Assembly: GCF_964204865.1 (NCBI RefSeq)
Contig: NC_135257.1
Location: 14,344,151-14,408,150, forward strand
Direction: 5' to 3'
DNA length: 64,000 nucleotides
Source: Styela clava
Taxonomy: Eukaryota; Chordata; Ascidiacea; Stolidobranchia; Styelidae
A model generated the notes under the pieces. That model did no database searches and had not been told where the DNA came from. It was given only the letters and a program-made list of their open reading frames with translations. The first letter of the stretch is position 1; each line of letters starts with the position of its first letter. Below are positions 1 to 13,029 of the stretch, piece after piece. Position numbers and translations under genes: made by a program.

Positions 1-107
1 TAAAATTGAGCAGAATCGCCAATATAGCGGCAATTACGCTATCATTCAAAGCGCGAGTATATTCTGATGGAATTTTTCACAAATTTACGACAAACTACAA
101 TACCATA

Positions 108-930
108 TCGTCACGCTAATAACCGAATTGCGTAAGTCATTTTTAGCAGTTTGGAGAAAAACGTAAAAAACTTCCTAATGATATTGTTAAGCCATTGAGA
201 GTCAATAATTTGCCATGGTTCAATTTTTTGATCGTAGCCGGATTTAAGTTAATTTGTATGACGCAGTTAAGTGACGTCATAATGGCGCACTGTGACTTAG
301 GCAGAAATGTGTCTATGACTTGGGGATATACGCAATTTTGCAACTTTACTATATGCACCAGTCCTGAAAACTGAACATTCCAAAAACTAATGTAATTCTC
401 AGTATCTGCAATGTCTAATCCCCAAAATAGCTAATCAGTTTCAATTACATTTTTTTTATGTTTAAAAATATATATTTCATCAATATAACACGTTCTGCAC
501 ACCCACCGAAATAAGACTAAGATTAAATATAAAGAATAAAACAGCAATGCACCCAATATAAAAGCCAGCCAAGATGAATTGGACTCGGACAGTGAATATC
601 GCAAGTGCACGCCTTCCTATACTGTAGTATAAATTCAAATTAATACGCGCTAAGCTAGAATCCGAGATGCGAAAACTCGAAAATACTTCGCCGAGGTTAT
701 TTTGTTTCTGTGACGTCACAATAGTCCTGCGCTAACAATGACAATTCATTATGACGAAACAATTGCACAAATGTGCATTTCAAACTAATTCTCCATTTTT
801 ATGGGTTTCGGAATTCTTAAAATAAAATCTGAGTTAACAGACAGGTGCGCAGCATTACATAAATACCTATTTTATAAAAAACTCAAAATCGCCAAAAATG
901 ACTTACGCAATTCGGTTATTAGCGTGACGA
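108..930. mobile_element. 823-bp TIR element, copy 1 (non-autonomous DNA transposon)
   Basis: The left end TCGTCACGCTAATAACCGAA is repeated in inverted form at the right end; the perfect inverted repeat is about 37 bp. A second near-identical copy lies at 13030-13853. The interior has no transposase-like frame, only short ORFs shared by both copies because the copies are recent. It contains palindromic TGACGTCA-type motifs. Flanks suggest a 2-bp duplication (TA here), but the boundary is ambiguous. Superfamily not recognised. Confidence 0.85.
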
Positions 931-1727
931 TATGGAACTTGAATTTCGACATGATTCCTAGAAATGACTTCAGACTACGCTTCCGGGTTCAGGTGTCCTC
1001 AGCAGAAATTAGTCAAGTGTCCCCAATACCACGAATTTTGAGGTTATGTCTATTTCGATCGACTGAGCACGATCTTCTGAGGTTTATATTACGCGGAAAT
1101 CTGTGACTACGCTTTATGGTGTGTGTAGCTGCGCACCAATGCATTAAGGATGCAGTCCTAAATACATAACTATGATGCAAATAATATGGTACTGTTTGGT
1201 TTCTGGCTAAAAGGAACGTAGAACTAAGGAATATTTAAAGTTTACTCAAATTGGGTTTCAATGCGAGGAATATCTTGATAATATCGAAATAAAAAATGTT
1301 CGCTTGGTTTGTGAGGAAATCTAGCGGTTGAAATGTAACTGCTGTGGGCAACCCGGCTTTGGCGCAATTGGCTACATTGATACGCTTTTCCATATTTGAA
1401 TACAAAAATTTGCAGTAAAGCTCTCTACTGACAGAATTTGTGATATGACCTGCAACAAATACTATGAGGTAACGCGTTGTTTATCCTTCGTTCCGCGTCT
1501 CTTACGAGACGAATTCTCCTGCGACTTGAAGCATAAGGGCACTTGATTCGAACAAGCCAATCTGAAAGTTTATTTCGAATTTAATCGAATTTAAAAATTG
1601 AAATCTTTTGTTTATATTTTCAGTTCATTTCTAAATATTTCTATTCTTAGATTTGCTCGATTATCTTCTCATATTTATATTCTACGTATATTTTTGATGA
1701 AATATCCAGAATATTAGCTGAAATAAT
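931..1727. other. 5' flank of gene A, no gene seen
   Basis: No coding signal is seen. A pyrimidine-rich run followed by cag at 1621-1623 looks like a 3' splice site about 104 bp before the gene A start codon. It could end a 5' UTR intron or serve as a trans-splice acceptor. No TATA box or promoter could be assigned with confidence. Confidence 0.4.
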
Positions 1728-4700
1728 ATGGAAAAACGAACTTTTGCTGCTGCCGATTATGCGGTTTTTGGTTTAATGTTGGCATTATCTGCTGCTATCG
1801 GAATATTTTATGCAATTAAAGATAGAAGATCGAAAGATGGTACAGAAGGATATTTACTTGCAGGCAGGTAATGAAATAACCAAATCACAATATACGGGGA
1901 ATATTCAAAATAGGATAGGATGGTTTCAGAGATAGTCGGTCATGTAATTCAGTGGTTTGCAACTTTTCTACACCGACGAACGGTAACATCTAATAAACCA
2001 TCCTCAAAAAATACGAAAAATTTTGAGATGAATTGATTAAACAAAAATATTAACCTGTATTTTCCGAATCAAAGCAATGTTTGTTGCAGCGACTCCACGT
2101 CTAATACGTCTAATCACACAAAAGAGTTGAAACAACAATTTTACGCAAGATGTTAAAATTATGCGCGGAAATATATAATTTTGTTACTTGTTGTAATTAT
2201 GGGTCAGAAAACAAAAGGTACGGGTTTTAATGGCTGAGAATGGTGCATATGCAGCAGCGCGCCCAACCCGTGAGTCCGACAAATCGAGGGATCGCATAAC
2301 ATTCTTTTGTGTAGTTATAGGGAACCTATATTTTACAACTCAATATATGCTAATTGGAGTACTAATCATAATGGGATTGGAGGCTTTAATCGGACTTCGG
2401 ACAAAACGGGGAATCGTCGGGAGTTTAGAGAAAGCAGTGGAACGTGCGCCCGGCATCTTGAGATCCGGAAAAACAACAAGGTCTCGTTTTCTGCCGAAAT
2501 TTGACAAATTCGATTAGACATAGTCATTGTACGAGATTATGATACGGCGCACGCCATTATGGAAAAAAGCTAGAATGCGAATTTAATTGTGTATACTACT
2601 AAAATATGACAGGTTTCTACATTAGCAATTATTCTGAAGGAAATCGAAGCATGAGAGTAAAATTATAGGCTAATTAAATATGAAAGTAATGACAAGCATA
2701 AAAACATTAAGATATTCTTATTTTTAAAAGTCAATTTTTACTTATTTGGTATATGTCAAACGCAATACACATTATTTAGCAATTTTCTATAATTACTTAT
2801 CATTATGAATTATATCAGTGGTTCTCAATTTATTCATGTCATACCCTCGAGCTACAAAACATTCAGCCCAAATTGCTTTCTCTTTTAGCTGAAACCAAAT
2901 TATGTGATAGTTTATATTTTACAACTCAATATATGCTAATTTGAGTAGTAAATATAATGGAATTAGAGACTTTGATCGGACTTCGTACTAAATGGGGAAT
3001 CGGCAGAAGTTTTGACAAAGCAGTGGAACGTGCCCTAGCCATCTCTGAGATCCGGAATAACCGCCCTATCCGCACTATGGAAATACGATAGAATGATTAT
3101 GTATTTCGAAAAAAAAATTAAAATAATTTTGAATTTAATTGTGTATATATATTACCACATCGTGTTATTGAATATTAGTAGAATAATAAAATATGACTGG
3201 TTTCTACATTAACAATTATTCTGAAGGAAAATATGATAGTAAAATCATAGGCTAATTAAATATGAATGTAATGGCAAACATAAAAACATTGGGATATTCC
3301 TATTTCTAAAGGTCAATATGTTTACTCTTTTACTATATGTCAAAATGTCAAATGAAGGTGATGACAAACATAAAAACATTGCGATATTCTTATTTCTAAA
3401 GATCAATGTTTACTCTTTTACTATATATATGTCAAATGCAGCAATACACGTTTTGTAGTATGTTCTGTAATTTCTTATCATCAATCATATCAGTAATTCC
3501 CAATTTATTCATGTAGCCTAAGTCACCCTCGAGCTAAAAAACGTTCGACCAGAATTTCCTTCCCTTTAGCTGACACCAAATGAAACGATAGCCTAATACA
3601 TGACGAAACAGTTTTAGGGGGAACCGCGAGTGTTTGTTCGTGCTGGTTGAAAAACATTTTACTAGCTACCAAACGCGCATTTAGATCGGACATACCTACG
3701 TCTTCCAGCCATGCCTTCGCATTTGTAGTATTGAATTCACTATCGTCAAGAACAAGAGGCCACGATGCGGATCTTTTGTACAAAGTCTCACCGCTCAAAA
3801 AAAAATAGTAAATATCCAATTATGGTTAGGGCGGGGGCTAGGAATTCGTATTGCGCTGGATATTCATATTCTTAATCCATTCCGAACCCGTACCCCAACT
3901 GGATAATTACTATTTTGTTATTCTAAACCGTGACGGGGGTGTTTTCCTCAAATCACACATTTTTGCATTAGTGGCGGGGGATATCTCATGAGGCCTATTA
4001 AATTTACTCGGCGTACCTTTCTATTTCATTCTAATGTTATATATACCACTTTTTGTTTTTTCATTTTTATTTTTTCTGCTTATTTCAGATCGATGAGCAT
4101 TTGGCCAGTTGCTGCTTCGCTTACCGTGAGTTTTATGTCTGCAATTACAGTGCTTGGTACTCCAGCTGAAATGTATTGGTTCGGAACAATGTTTTGGTGG
4201 TAAGTTTATTTATTTTTATTCTTGTTCAGAGGCTTGAATCAAAGATCCTAAGTATGGGATATAACTTAATTGAGCCCACAAATATCAATGTATTACCCAC
4301 AAATAATTTGTGTTATGTGCCAACAGACAGAAAAAATCTTTACGTAAAAAATTTTCCAAGAGCTTTGATTGTGAAAAATTCACTGGAGCTGTTTCCCTGA
4401 TTGTTTGACTTTTGAACTGCTCGGAGTCGTGTGTCAATCGGGATTTGCTATTGCAAAAAGTGCCCTTCAGAAAATCGATACAGTGTCAGTAAGTCATGAC
4501 ATTTAGATGATCGTTCATTACTTTGATTAAAAATGCGCCTTTTTTACTTCTAAGTGAGTGCGCGGGACCTTTCTTTGAGCTAATTCTCTTTCAGAAGATT
4601 TTATCTTAGTACAACACTTTATCATATCTCATAATTATTATTTTGTAGGCTGCTCCTTGTTTTTATCATTGTTGCCATCGTTGTTTCACAAGTATATATT

Positions 4701-7700
4701 CCATTATTTTATACTCTTGGGATAACAAGTACATACGAAGTAAGTTTTTTCTTTGCTTTCCTAATATTAGTCATAAAATGAAATAAACTAAAAATGAAGA
4801 GACCAAAAATAATCTTTCATTATAGATAGGATGTAGCTTTAATATTACAAACATTCTATTACTAGAATTTAATTTTCTTATTTAAAGACAAACAAAATTT
4901 TTAATTTTTTTTAAATTTAGTATTTGGAAATGAGATTCAACAGGCCAGTTCGCATTCTGGGGACATTTTGCTATCTTATTCAAAATGTTTTATACATGGG
5001 AATTGTTATATACGGACCAGCACTGGCGCTTAATGAAGGTATGTCTTAAGAATATGCATTAATTAGTTGGAGTTTAATATCTAGAGTGGAGATAGTTCGA
5101 TGCCTTACTGTACAATAGATAAAAGTTTGCCGGGCAAGATTGTCAGAAGCTGAAATCATTTTTATCATTTAACATGGAATAATTTAAATAGAAAAATAAA
5201 AAACAAACCATATTTACTCCAATGTTAAGATATTTATAATAAGTTCAATGCAATTTTAGATTAAGAATAGGACTGGAAAATCCCGCAGACAAAAATTTGT
5301 TGTTAAGATATAAAGTCTGCAGACGCATTTCAAATCCTTAACTGCTAGATTTAAATTAATAATTGTCCTTATTAATTGTAATTATTTTTGCCTCTAATAT
5401 TTTCTAATTAGCTTTCTCATGTAATGCATCACATACAGAAATCTAATTTAAAGACAACTTTTTGCAGTTACCGGATTTGATCTATGGATGGCGGTATTTA
5501 CGACAGGACTTGTTTGCACCTTCTACACGACTTTGGTAAATAACGTACAATTTTTAAAATAAGTAGCAATTAGGCTTTTCATAATATACTACTTCCATGA
5601 CAACATGACAAAGCTTTAGAATTTAATTTGAATTATAGGGAGGCCTAAAAGCAGTTTTATGGACGGATGTATTTCAAGGTATCGTGATGTGTGCTGGATT
5701 TATTGCTGTTATTATAAAAGGAAGTGAATTGGAAGGTGGATTCGGTAATGTCTGGAGAAAATGTGAAGAAGGTGGAAGAATTGACTTTCTACGGTATGCA
5801 TTTTAAAATGTGCTCTTTCGGTGACATATTTTGCCGATCAGTAACCTAATGTAATAAGTAGAAAAGGAGGATTTCGAAACTATCTGCTTTTTGAATTGGG
5901 TATGTTTGCAGCAAAGATGTGAAACATCACATAGGTGTTTTCGTTTTAGCAACATTTATCTAAATTATTTCAGTTTCGACACAGACCTGCGCATCCGACA
6001 TTCATTTTGGAGCATGGTGCTCGGTGGCGCCGTCTTGTGGGTCAGTGTGTATGGTGTTAATCAATCTCAAGTTCAACGTTATTTATGCTGCAAATCTGTT
6101 AAACGAGCATCCCAGTGAGTATATAGATATAAGATATAGGAATCAAATTTGGCACCGAAGATCAAAATTTACTTAGGTATTCTGATATATATTATATATA
6201 TATAATATTTATAGTAAAGTATTCATTAATTTCTTTCCATGGGATAGGCTACTTTGTCTTTACGTTTTGCAATACCGTTTTATTCTATTCTAGAGCACTA
6301 TATCTTAACGTTGCTGGACTATATATTGTCGTCAGCCTCGCTTGTATGACTGGACTCGTAATATATGCTCGATATTCAGCATGTGATCCAATAAATCAAG
6401 GGTGTGTTGATAAAAAAGATCAGGTAGGCTATATGGCTATATTTTTGGTGTGTAATTATAAATATGACACTTGATTTTTCTATATAATAGTCATTTGCCG
6501 TGACCAACCGCTTCTGAACGATTTCTCAAGCCTGAGTTTAGAAGACCGTGTGAAACAAGGCACAGCGGACATTGGTTCAAACATACAGACGCCCAAATAG
6601 CAGAGAATATTGCTGTTGAATAACTTATCTTAGGCCTTCAATTAAAATTTAACTTTGTAAATTAAACAGTCGAGCTCAATAAATGCTGATTTCAAAGAAA
6701 TTAAATGCTATTATGTTTTATAAAATTCTACGATCTATCAAACTTGCCATTTTTTTGTTTCAGCTTTTCCCATATCTTGTTATGGATATTCTTCATGATT
6801 ATCCAGGCGTTCCGGGATTATTTGTTGCTTGTGTATTTTCTGGAAGCTTGAGGTGAGTGTGATGTAAAGAGAATTGCTCATTGATTGTGTTTTGAATTTA
6901 CGATAATTCATGCAAGTATGTATGTTAAAAAGAGAAAGGTTGGAGGACCTTATCAGAAGAGAAGTACTCGCTAAATTTTATATTGATCGGTTTCATGTAA
7001 TCATACCAATCACCCCAAAATACTGTGAGGTCATATTTAACAAGATTTTGATCAAAGAACGTGTTACATTACAGATAAGAATATTGGAATAGACTAAATG
7101 TGGACTTAACGCGAGACTATATATAAGACCATTCCTATCTATATGTTGTAGTTTTGGGTATTTGACCTCAAATAAGATTTCACACAGATGATGCATTTAA
7201 GGCTAAACTATTATTTTTTTTAGCACCGTATCGTCGGGAATCAATGCAATGGCAACTGTAACAATAGAAGATTTAATCAAACCTTTCGCAAAGTGGAGTG
7301 AGAGAACATACATGTGGGTTACAAAAGGTAATTCGAACACTAGACATTAGAAAGTCGCTCTGTCACATTGAAATATATAAATTAGATAAGTTAATGGAAA
7401 ATTGATGCATAACCTGAAAAAACTGCTTACCCATTTTTGAGATAAAACTTACTGTATAAATAATATCATATCATGTGAAAAAGATTGATATCTCATATTT
7501 TCATCAATACTATATATATTATAATCAAAAAGATGATAAAAGACACTTGTAAATAGTAATAGGATAATGACATGCCGCAAGCTTGATAAAATTTCGAAAA
7601 CTTCCTTCTCTTTAAAATTTAGTATTTGTCATAAACAAGTAACACTCAAATAACATTCAAGCATTTCATTTAAAATACAGGATTAGTCATTCTTTTCGGC

Positions 7701-9979
7701 TTGTGCAGTATCGGTGTAGCAGTACTGGCATCCTATCTTGGAGGAATCTTACAAGCTGCATACAGTATCTTGGGTATGATCGGTGGCCCTTTGATTGGAT
7801 TATTCACGCTTGGAGTTTACATTCCATTCTGCAATTCAATTGTAAGTATAGGACATTTAAAAGCATAGATATCTGGTAATACATATGTGAAGATTTATTC
7901 AAAGTGCATGTTTTTAATATTAGAGATATTTCAACTATATAGCAAATGAGAACGAAAGACGCATTATATTTAAAGGTTACGATGTGTACTGGGGTCTGGT
8001 GTAGTTTACTACCACATGTCCTAGTTTGCTTGGCTCAGATATGCATGGATCGTTATGCTACGCCCCCTAGACGTACTTGTGGTACTAAACTACACTGAAC
8101 CCGTGTACTAGCTAGGCCACAGCTTAGCAACCAAAACTGTGAGTGAAACGAAAGAAAGTTTCTGTGTTTCTCTTCTCTCGGGATCATGCTCAATCAATCA
8201 CGTTTACAAAATACTAATTGATAATTGGCATTTTTCGAATTTGAATACTTTTCGCAATTTCAGTACAGCACATCACGTATATAACATCTATGAGCAAAGA
8301 TAGCTTGCAAGAGTTCATCACAAATTGAAATCAGCGTCTTACTTTACTATTGGCTGTAAATCATCTGTGAAAATGACCACAAATTTTTTTTACTACAGGG
8401 TGCATTCACAGGCCTTGTTGGAGGGGTAGTAATGACAACATGGATGTATATTGGAAGTCAATCTTATAAAGCAGGGCCAGAGTTCACAAGAGAATTGCCA
8501 CGAAATACTACCAATTGCCCTGCATATTGCAACACAATCATTGGATCGGAGAATAGTATAAATGCAACAACAATGCGGATGGAAGTATCAACAGCCACAA
8601 ATTATATCTATAACACAACCGCTTTTGACAACACTGAGGTCGAAGAACCGGCGATTGCGGAATTCTACAAAATTTCTTATCATTACGTAACATGTATTGG
8701 AATGGCGTGTACAGTGATTCTCGGAATGATTGTTGGACTCATGTCTTGTAAGTTATCGTACCATTGCATTTGGACTTGCTGCTAATAGGTCTATATGTAG
8801 TGGGGACGGAAAGAGTTGATTCAATTTTTAATTTATATATATACCTGAAATTGAAGAACAACAAAATAAATAGTATCTATCTAGTGACATACTATAGATT
8901 AAAATAAACTGCTTCTGCTGTATAATCTGTGATCATGTCACTATTTTTCATCTACTTTGTGCCTGAAAGAATCATGTAGCTTTCCTTTTGTCTTTCGTTC
9001 TCGACGTTTTTCCAAGGTGCCTCAAAGGCGGCAAAAATAGTCGATTACGTTGTCTCCTGCATATGAATTCATGACACTCATTACTAATACATAAAGCCTT
9101 ATACTAAAGGTATCATAGCCCTTTCAAAAGCAAATTCATGATATAGATTGTGTTTAAGTTTGTAGAGTATGATGCACAAATTTTGGTCAAAAATCGCAAT
9201 AAACTATTTCTATTTAAGGTGGTTGGCGCCAACGAGTAACCGTTGATCCAAATCTGATGGCTCCATTTTTTGATCACAAGATGTTCTGTTGGATACCTGA
9301 AAAAGTTCGATACTATTTAAGGTTCTGTGTTAAAGGTAAAGTTCCACCAAAACCCGAGCAAGAACTTTATGATATATCACGTGGAGTTTACACAGAGGTA
9401 ATTCGTACATTTTTGTGTGGTAAATCTAGATTTGAATATTTTGAAGAGAAATGATTACGCGCTTAATCAAAAAATTAAATCGCAAATTTTCGCTTTTCTG
9501 ACAAGGATAGAATATGAATTATATCGTTGTTGGGGTCAAACAAAAAAATACCCATTGGTATTTTTATGAATGTATATATTGTTCGAAATAATCTTATTGT
9601 ATTGTTTTTGAAAACAAATTGCAAAAGCAGGAGTGGCAATATTATCAAAATATATATTTATTATATTGAAACTGATCTGACCTCCAGAAAGCTTCTCTAT
9701 CATAATGACTAAATGGTCATGATTATGAAAATATTTATTAGCATATTCGAATGAGTTGAAATCATTGAGACCAAGTAACGAGTCACTATTATTGAACAAA
9801 GAAAATTTTTTTTTCTAAAGTCAGCCCTATTGAATATTTTTCATAAATACAAAATAGCACTATACAATAATTTCAAAATATAATATTTACCCCCTTATTT
9901 ATTTGTTCAGAATTCACTGGCGAATGTCACCGCTTCACCCAACGGCGGATACGAAAACCAAATTCGTATGGACGAATGA
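1728..9979 (+). CDS. Gene A: SLC5A8/12-like Na+-coupled monocarboxylate transporter (14 exons, 634 aa)
   Basis: Exons: 1728-1867, 4089-4199, 4649-4739, 4921-5038, 5468-5535, 5639-5793, 5974-6114, 6294-6423, 6764-6852, 7224-7327, 7681-7841, 8399-8747, 9219-9397, 9911-9979. All introns are GT-AG and the frame is unbroken. TM1 is about residues 10-30, followed by a basic DRRSK loop and TM2 ([14 protein letters not shown]). The symporter signature [21 protein letters not shown] is near 169-189, NQSQVQRYL at 257-265, and the SSF serine motif [11 protein letters not shown] at 348-358, in the helix that carries the Na2 site in this family. The last extracellular loop (about 458-525) has sequons at N472, N491 and N508 and paired cysteines. 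The expected role is Na+/monocarboxylate symport at the plasma membrane. Exon 13 ends in a GAG|gtaatt donor and exon 14 adds a 22-residue tail ending RMDE; without that splice the frame stops at 9454. The start lies in an ATGG context and matches gene B. Family assignment is firm; substrate is inferred. Confidence 0.93.
2327..3590. repeat. Tandem duplication of about 586 bp in intron 1 of gene A, with hAT-like ends
   Basis: Sequence from 2327 recurs from 2913 in the same order: the TATATTTTACAACTCAATAT block, the CGGACTTCG block, the CTACATTA.CAATTATTCTGAAGG block, a GACAAACATAAAAACATT block and a CAGTGGTTCTCAA block (2816; variant at 3491). Within the second copy the AACATAAAAACATT segment is itself duplicated (about 3271 and 3358). 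CAGTGGTTCTCAA is a typical terminus of hAT MITEs, so this may be a tandem or nested insertion. Confidence 0.7.
7984..8109. repeat. Inverted repeat (MITE-like hairpin) in intron 11 of gene A
   Basis: An arm of about 44 bp beginning GTGTACTGGGGTCTGGTGTA is followed, after a spacer of about 40 bp, by its imperfect reverse complement ending ACTGAACCCGTGTAC. There is no ORF. It is probably a short foldback or MITE; no second copy was noticed in the window. Confidence 0.65.
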
Positions 9980-10269
9980 TATGCAATTGAATCCAATGTT
10001 CAATAACAAAACATCTTAAACATCTTAGATGTTATAATGAATTCGTCAGGTAGTTCTGACATCGTCAACCAAATATTGCTAAATTTGCCAAGATTTGCAT
10101 ACTTTTTTTATTGTATTTTTGTAAATAGAACTAATACGACAAGTTGAATTTTTTGAAGGGAAATATGTATTGTATGATCCATCAAATATGTCGCTTAGCT
10201 TAGCAGTTAGTTTATTTGTAAAATAATGCAGATTGGTGCCTTGTTTAAAAATTTTGTTTCGGCAATGGA

Positions 10270-10275
10270 AATAAA
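10270..10275 (+). other. Candidate poly(A) signal of gene A
   Basis: AATAAA lies about 290 bp after the exon 14 stop codon. It is the first canonical hexamer I noticed downstream, in an AT-rich 3' flank. The cleavage site cannot be seen. Confidence 0.45.
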
Positions 10276-10704
10276 TTATTGGATTCCCAAGACAGTTTAA
10301 ACAACATCTTATAGAATATGTTATGGCTCCTGTTATTTAAACTTTGAAACGTTCGATAATATTTGTTTTTACATAATTAAAAAAAAACTGACGAGTGAAA
10401 TTGGGGTAGAAATCGGAGGCCCGATTCTTGCGCGAACAAAAGAATATTCAGGGTTTAAGACAGGGCGTTTTCCTATCTTTCGCTAGCAGGTTATGTTCTG
10501 GATGACGCTTCGTAGATAATATGATAGATATTTGTCAATTCCATCGAATAAGATTTGCCACTTATCACTGGTAGGACAGTTATGACCTAAATATACTTGA
10601 ATTGTTTAATTACGGTTTGAAAAATTTGCAAATATTCATCACACAAACACCGAAAGACGGTACTGAATAATCATCTTCTTTAAGTCTACTTTATTCTCTT
10701 AAAG

Positions 10705-10990
10705 CAGGGGTGGACAATTACTTTTCTGAGTGGGCCAGTTACAGATAATAGACTTTGTGCGTGGCTGGAGGCTCAAAACTCTATATGAAAAACTATAAAT
10801 AAAAAAAGCAGTTTATTTACAACAGCTAGATTAACGTTTATACAATAATAAGAAACACAAGGTAACAATCGGTCAGTCACTATGACTTTATTTTCATCGA
10901 TATTTCCAACCTAAATTTATATTCATAAAAATCATAGTCCGCATGGACCGAATCCGGCCCGCGAGCGTAATTTGCCCCCCGTTTGTCTTG
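10705..10990. mobile_element. Degenerate hAT-like MITE
   Basis: It begins CAGGGGTGGACAATTA and ends near CCGGCCCGCGAGCGTAATTTG, a pairing typical of hAT-derived MITEs. The right terminus is eroded (a run of C, then GTTTG), and no clear 8-bp target duplication is visible. No coding capacity. Confidence 0.55.
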
Positions 10991-11965
10991 AAGCTGCATA
11001 CTAAAGTACGTGATACAACGACTATTTACAAATAAAATCACCAACTTGGATCTATTCATTCGCCTTGTTCAATCAGTACGACAGGATCATTGGCAAATTT
11101 ATTATTTAAGGGCCCATGGCTTCATTGTAAGTTGTTGGAAGAATAACCCCGCCCAAAACAAGATTATACCAACACCTTCACGCATATTTGATCATTCAAT
11201 TAATAAGGACGCGTAAACGGTATTGTTAAAACAACACACTCACTTACCATAAAATTGTTAAACAAGTTTTTACACTTTGCGAAGACAGTACTTTATTGTC
11301 TGTGACAATCGCTGGAATATATAGCCGTAGATTTGTAGTGTAGTGATCGCTATCCGCAATTTATTTGAATGTTCGAGCAAAAGCTCGCCCGAGTGCAGGA
11401 TATTATAAGGAGAATTAAACCCGACATAGTGTTTGCTTGTGGACAAACCGGGACACTCTGGACGAGTCCTGGAAATAAAAGCCAAGTTAGACGTTATCGA
11501 ATTAGCTGAAATGTTGTGTTGGTGAATTTTGATCATGGGGTAACAAAAAGGCTAGAAAAACAATCACTAGAAGAGTATGAGCCAAGTTGGCACAGCTTAG
11601 CTAACATTCAGCCAAAGTTAAGTCTTCGAACAAGGAATTGGCTACTTTAGTGAAAAATAACGTCAATTGGGGGTTTATCTTTTCTACTTTTGCGGCCTGC
11701 ATTATAATTATTATTCACGTTATTAGAAGAAACACCGTATCAGGGTCTCGTGGGAGATTCTCTAGCGGGAAAATTCTCATTTTGAACACACACAGATAAC
11801 TTTAAGGTAAATTGCATTTTATATGATAATAGAAATAATGTATTTGTACTGAAAGAAATACAGGAGAATAGTGTGGTCGGGTTCTGATCGGGTTTCTCTT
11901 CCATATCGTGCTTGGTAATTGACATAGTATAAATGACCCGGGTGCAGGCTCGTGAAATTAAATGA

Positions 11966-12078
11966 GATGTATACGACAAATTCACGAATTTGCTACACCA
12001 AAAAATCATTCACGAATTCTGTCATACACAACAGCGGCCATATACATAACACATCTGATGCTATGTGAATATAGATAG
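11966..12078. repeat. Dispersed repeat R3, copy 1
   Basis: The block GATGTATACGACAAATTCAC through CTATGTGAATATAGAT recurs at 14365-14484 with a small insertion (GGGCCTGC) and few changes. Same orientation. No coding signal. Confidence 0.75.
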
Positions 12079-13029
12079 TGGGTTTGTGTATGGAATACTA
12101 CAAATTCCTCGACCAACTCATATTATCAGGAAAATGAATACTCCCACGCCAAGACCGATATGTATAATTGTTTTATTCTAATTGTTTTTTTGATCATCGT
12201 AATTAATATACTGGCATTTGCGATTATTGACGAAAGAAACAAAGTGCTAATAGCGATTACAAGTGATTTAAGAGGATTAGGATTGAAGGATAGGCATTGG
12301 ATAACTGATAGATATTCTATAGTGATTAGTTATCACCACACGTAGATTGTTTGTAGATTGGTCTGGTTTGTGCATTATAACACCAGCATTGACTGACAAA
12401 AATTTTGTCTTGCGTTCATTAACTCGAACTGTCTGTCGTTAGCCTTCGGCTGTAGTAAAGAGACGTTTGAAGACACCTTATGAGTTTATTGGATTTCGAG
12501 AAGTTGATAATTGCTATTGTGGGAATAATTAATTCTGTTTTTCATGAGTTTCTCACGAATTGGGCCAATTTGGTGTAGTTTTGTAGTTACGTAACAACTA
12601 ATTGGCTAATTGGCAATTCGGATAGTTGGAATTCAGTCTAAGCTATGTTTTAATCACACTATGTTAAAATTTTATATTTGAATCAATAGTTGAGATTAAT
12701 TTTACATGTTTTACAAAGAGCAGTTTACAAGTATGTTGACTCATTTTGTAAAAAAAATTTGGAATAAAAAGCTACAAATTTGCGAACAACATTAAAACAA
12801 CACAAAAATTATTGGGTTACTTGACTTTATACGACAAAACTCGTATTGTTATAGCTTTGACGGTGGCCGAAAACCAACGACATATTCTTAGATTACTTTG
12901 TACTAATCATAGATACTTTCTCATCGTTATATTTGCTATATATTACCTAACACGCATCAGATGAGAGCAAGAATGCGTTTTCTTTATCTAAACACAATTC
13001 ATATCAGATATACTGGGTTAATGAGCATT

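Noticed and set aside
143..719. Minus-strand ORFs shared by the two 823-bp elements
   Set aside because: They are conserved only because the elements are recent copies. They are short and match no transposase I recognise.
2230..2517. 95-codon plus-strand ORF in intron 1 of gene A
   Set aside because: It falls in the tandem-duplicated repeat, and the second copy does not keep the frame.
3523..3819. 98-codon minus-strand ORF in intron 1 of gene A
   Set aside because: It reads protein-like and may be a transposon coding fragment, but I see no start, splice context or family match.
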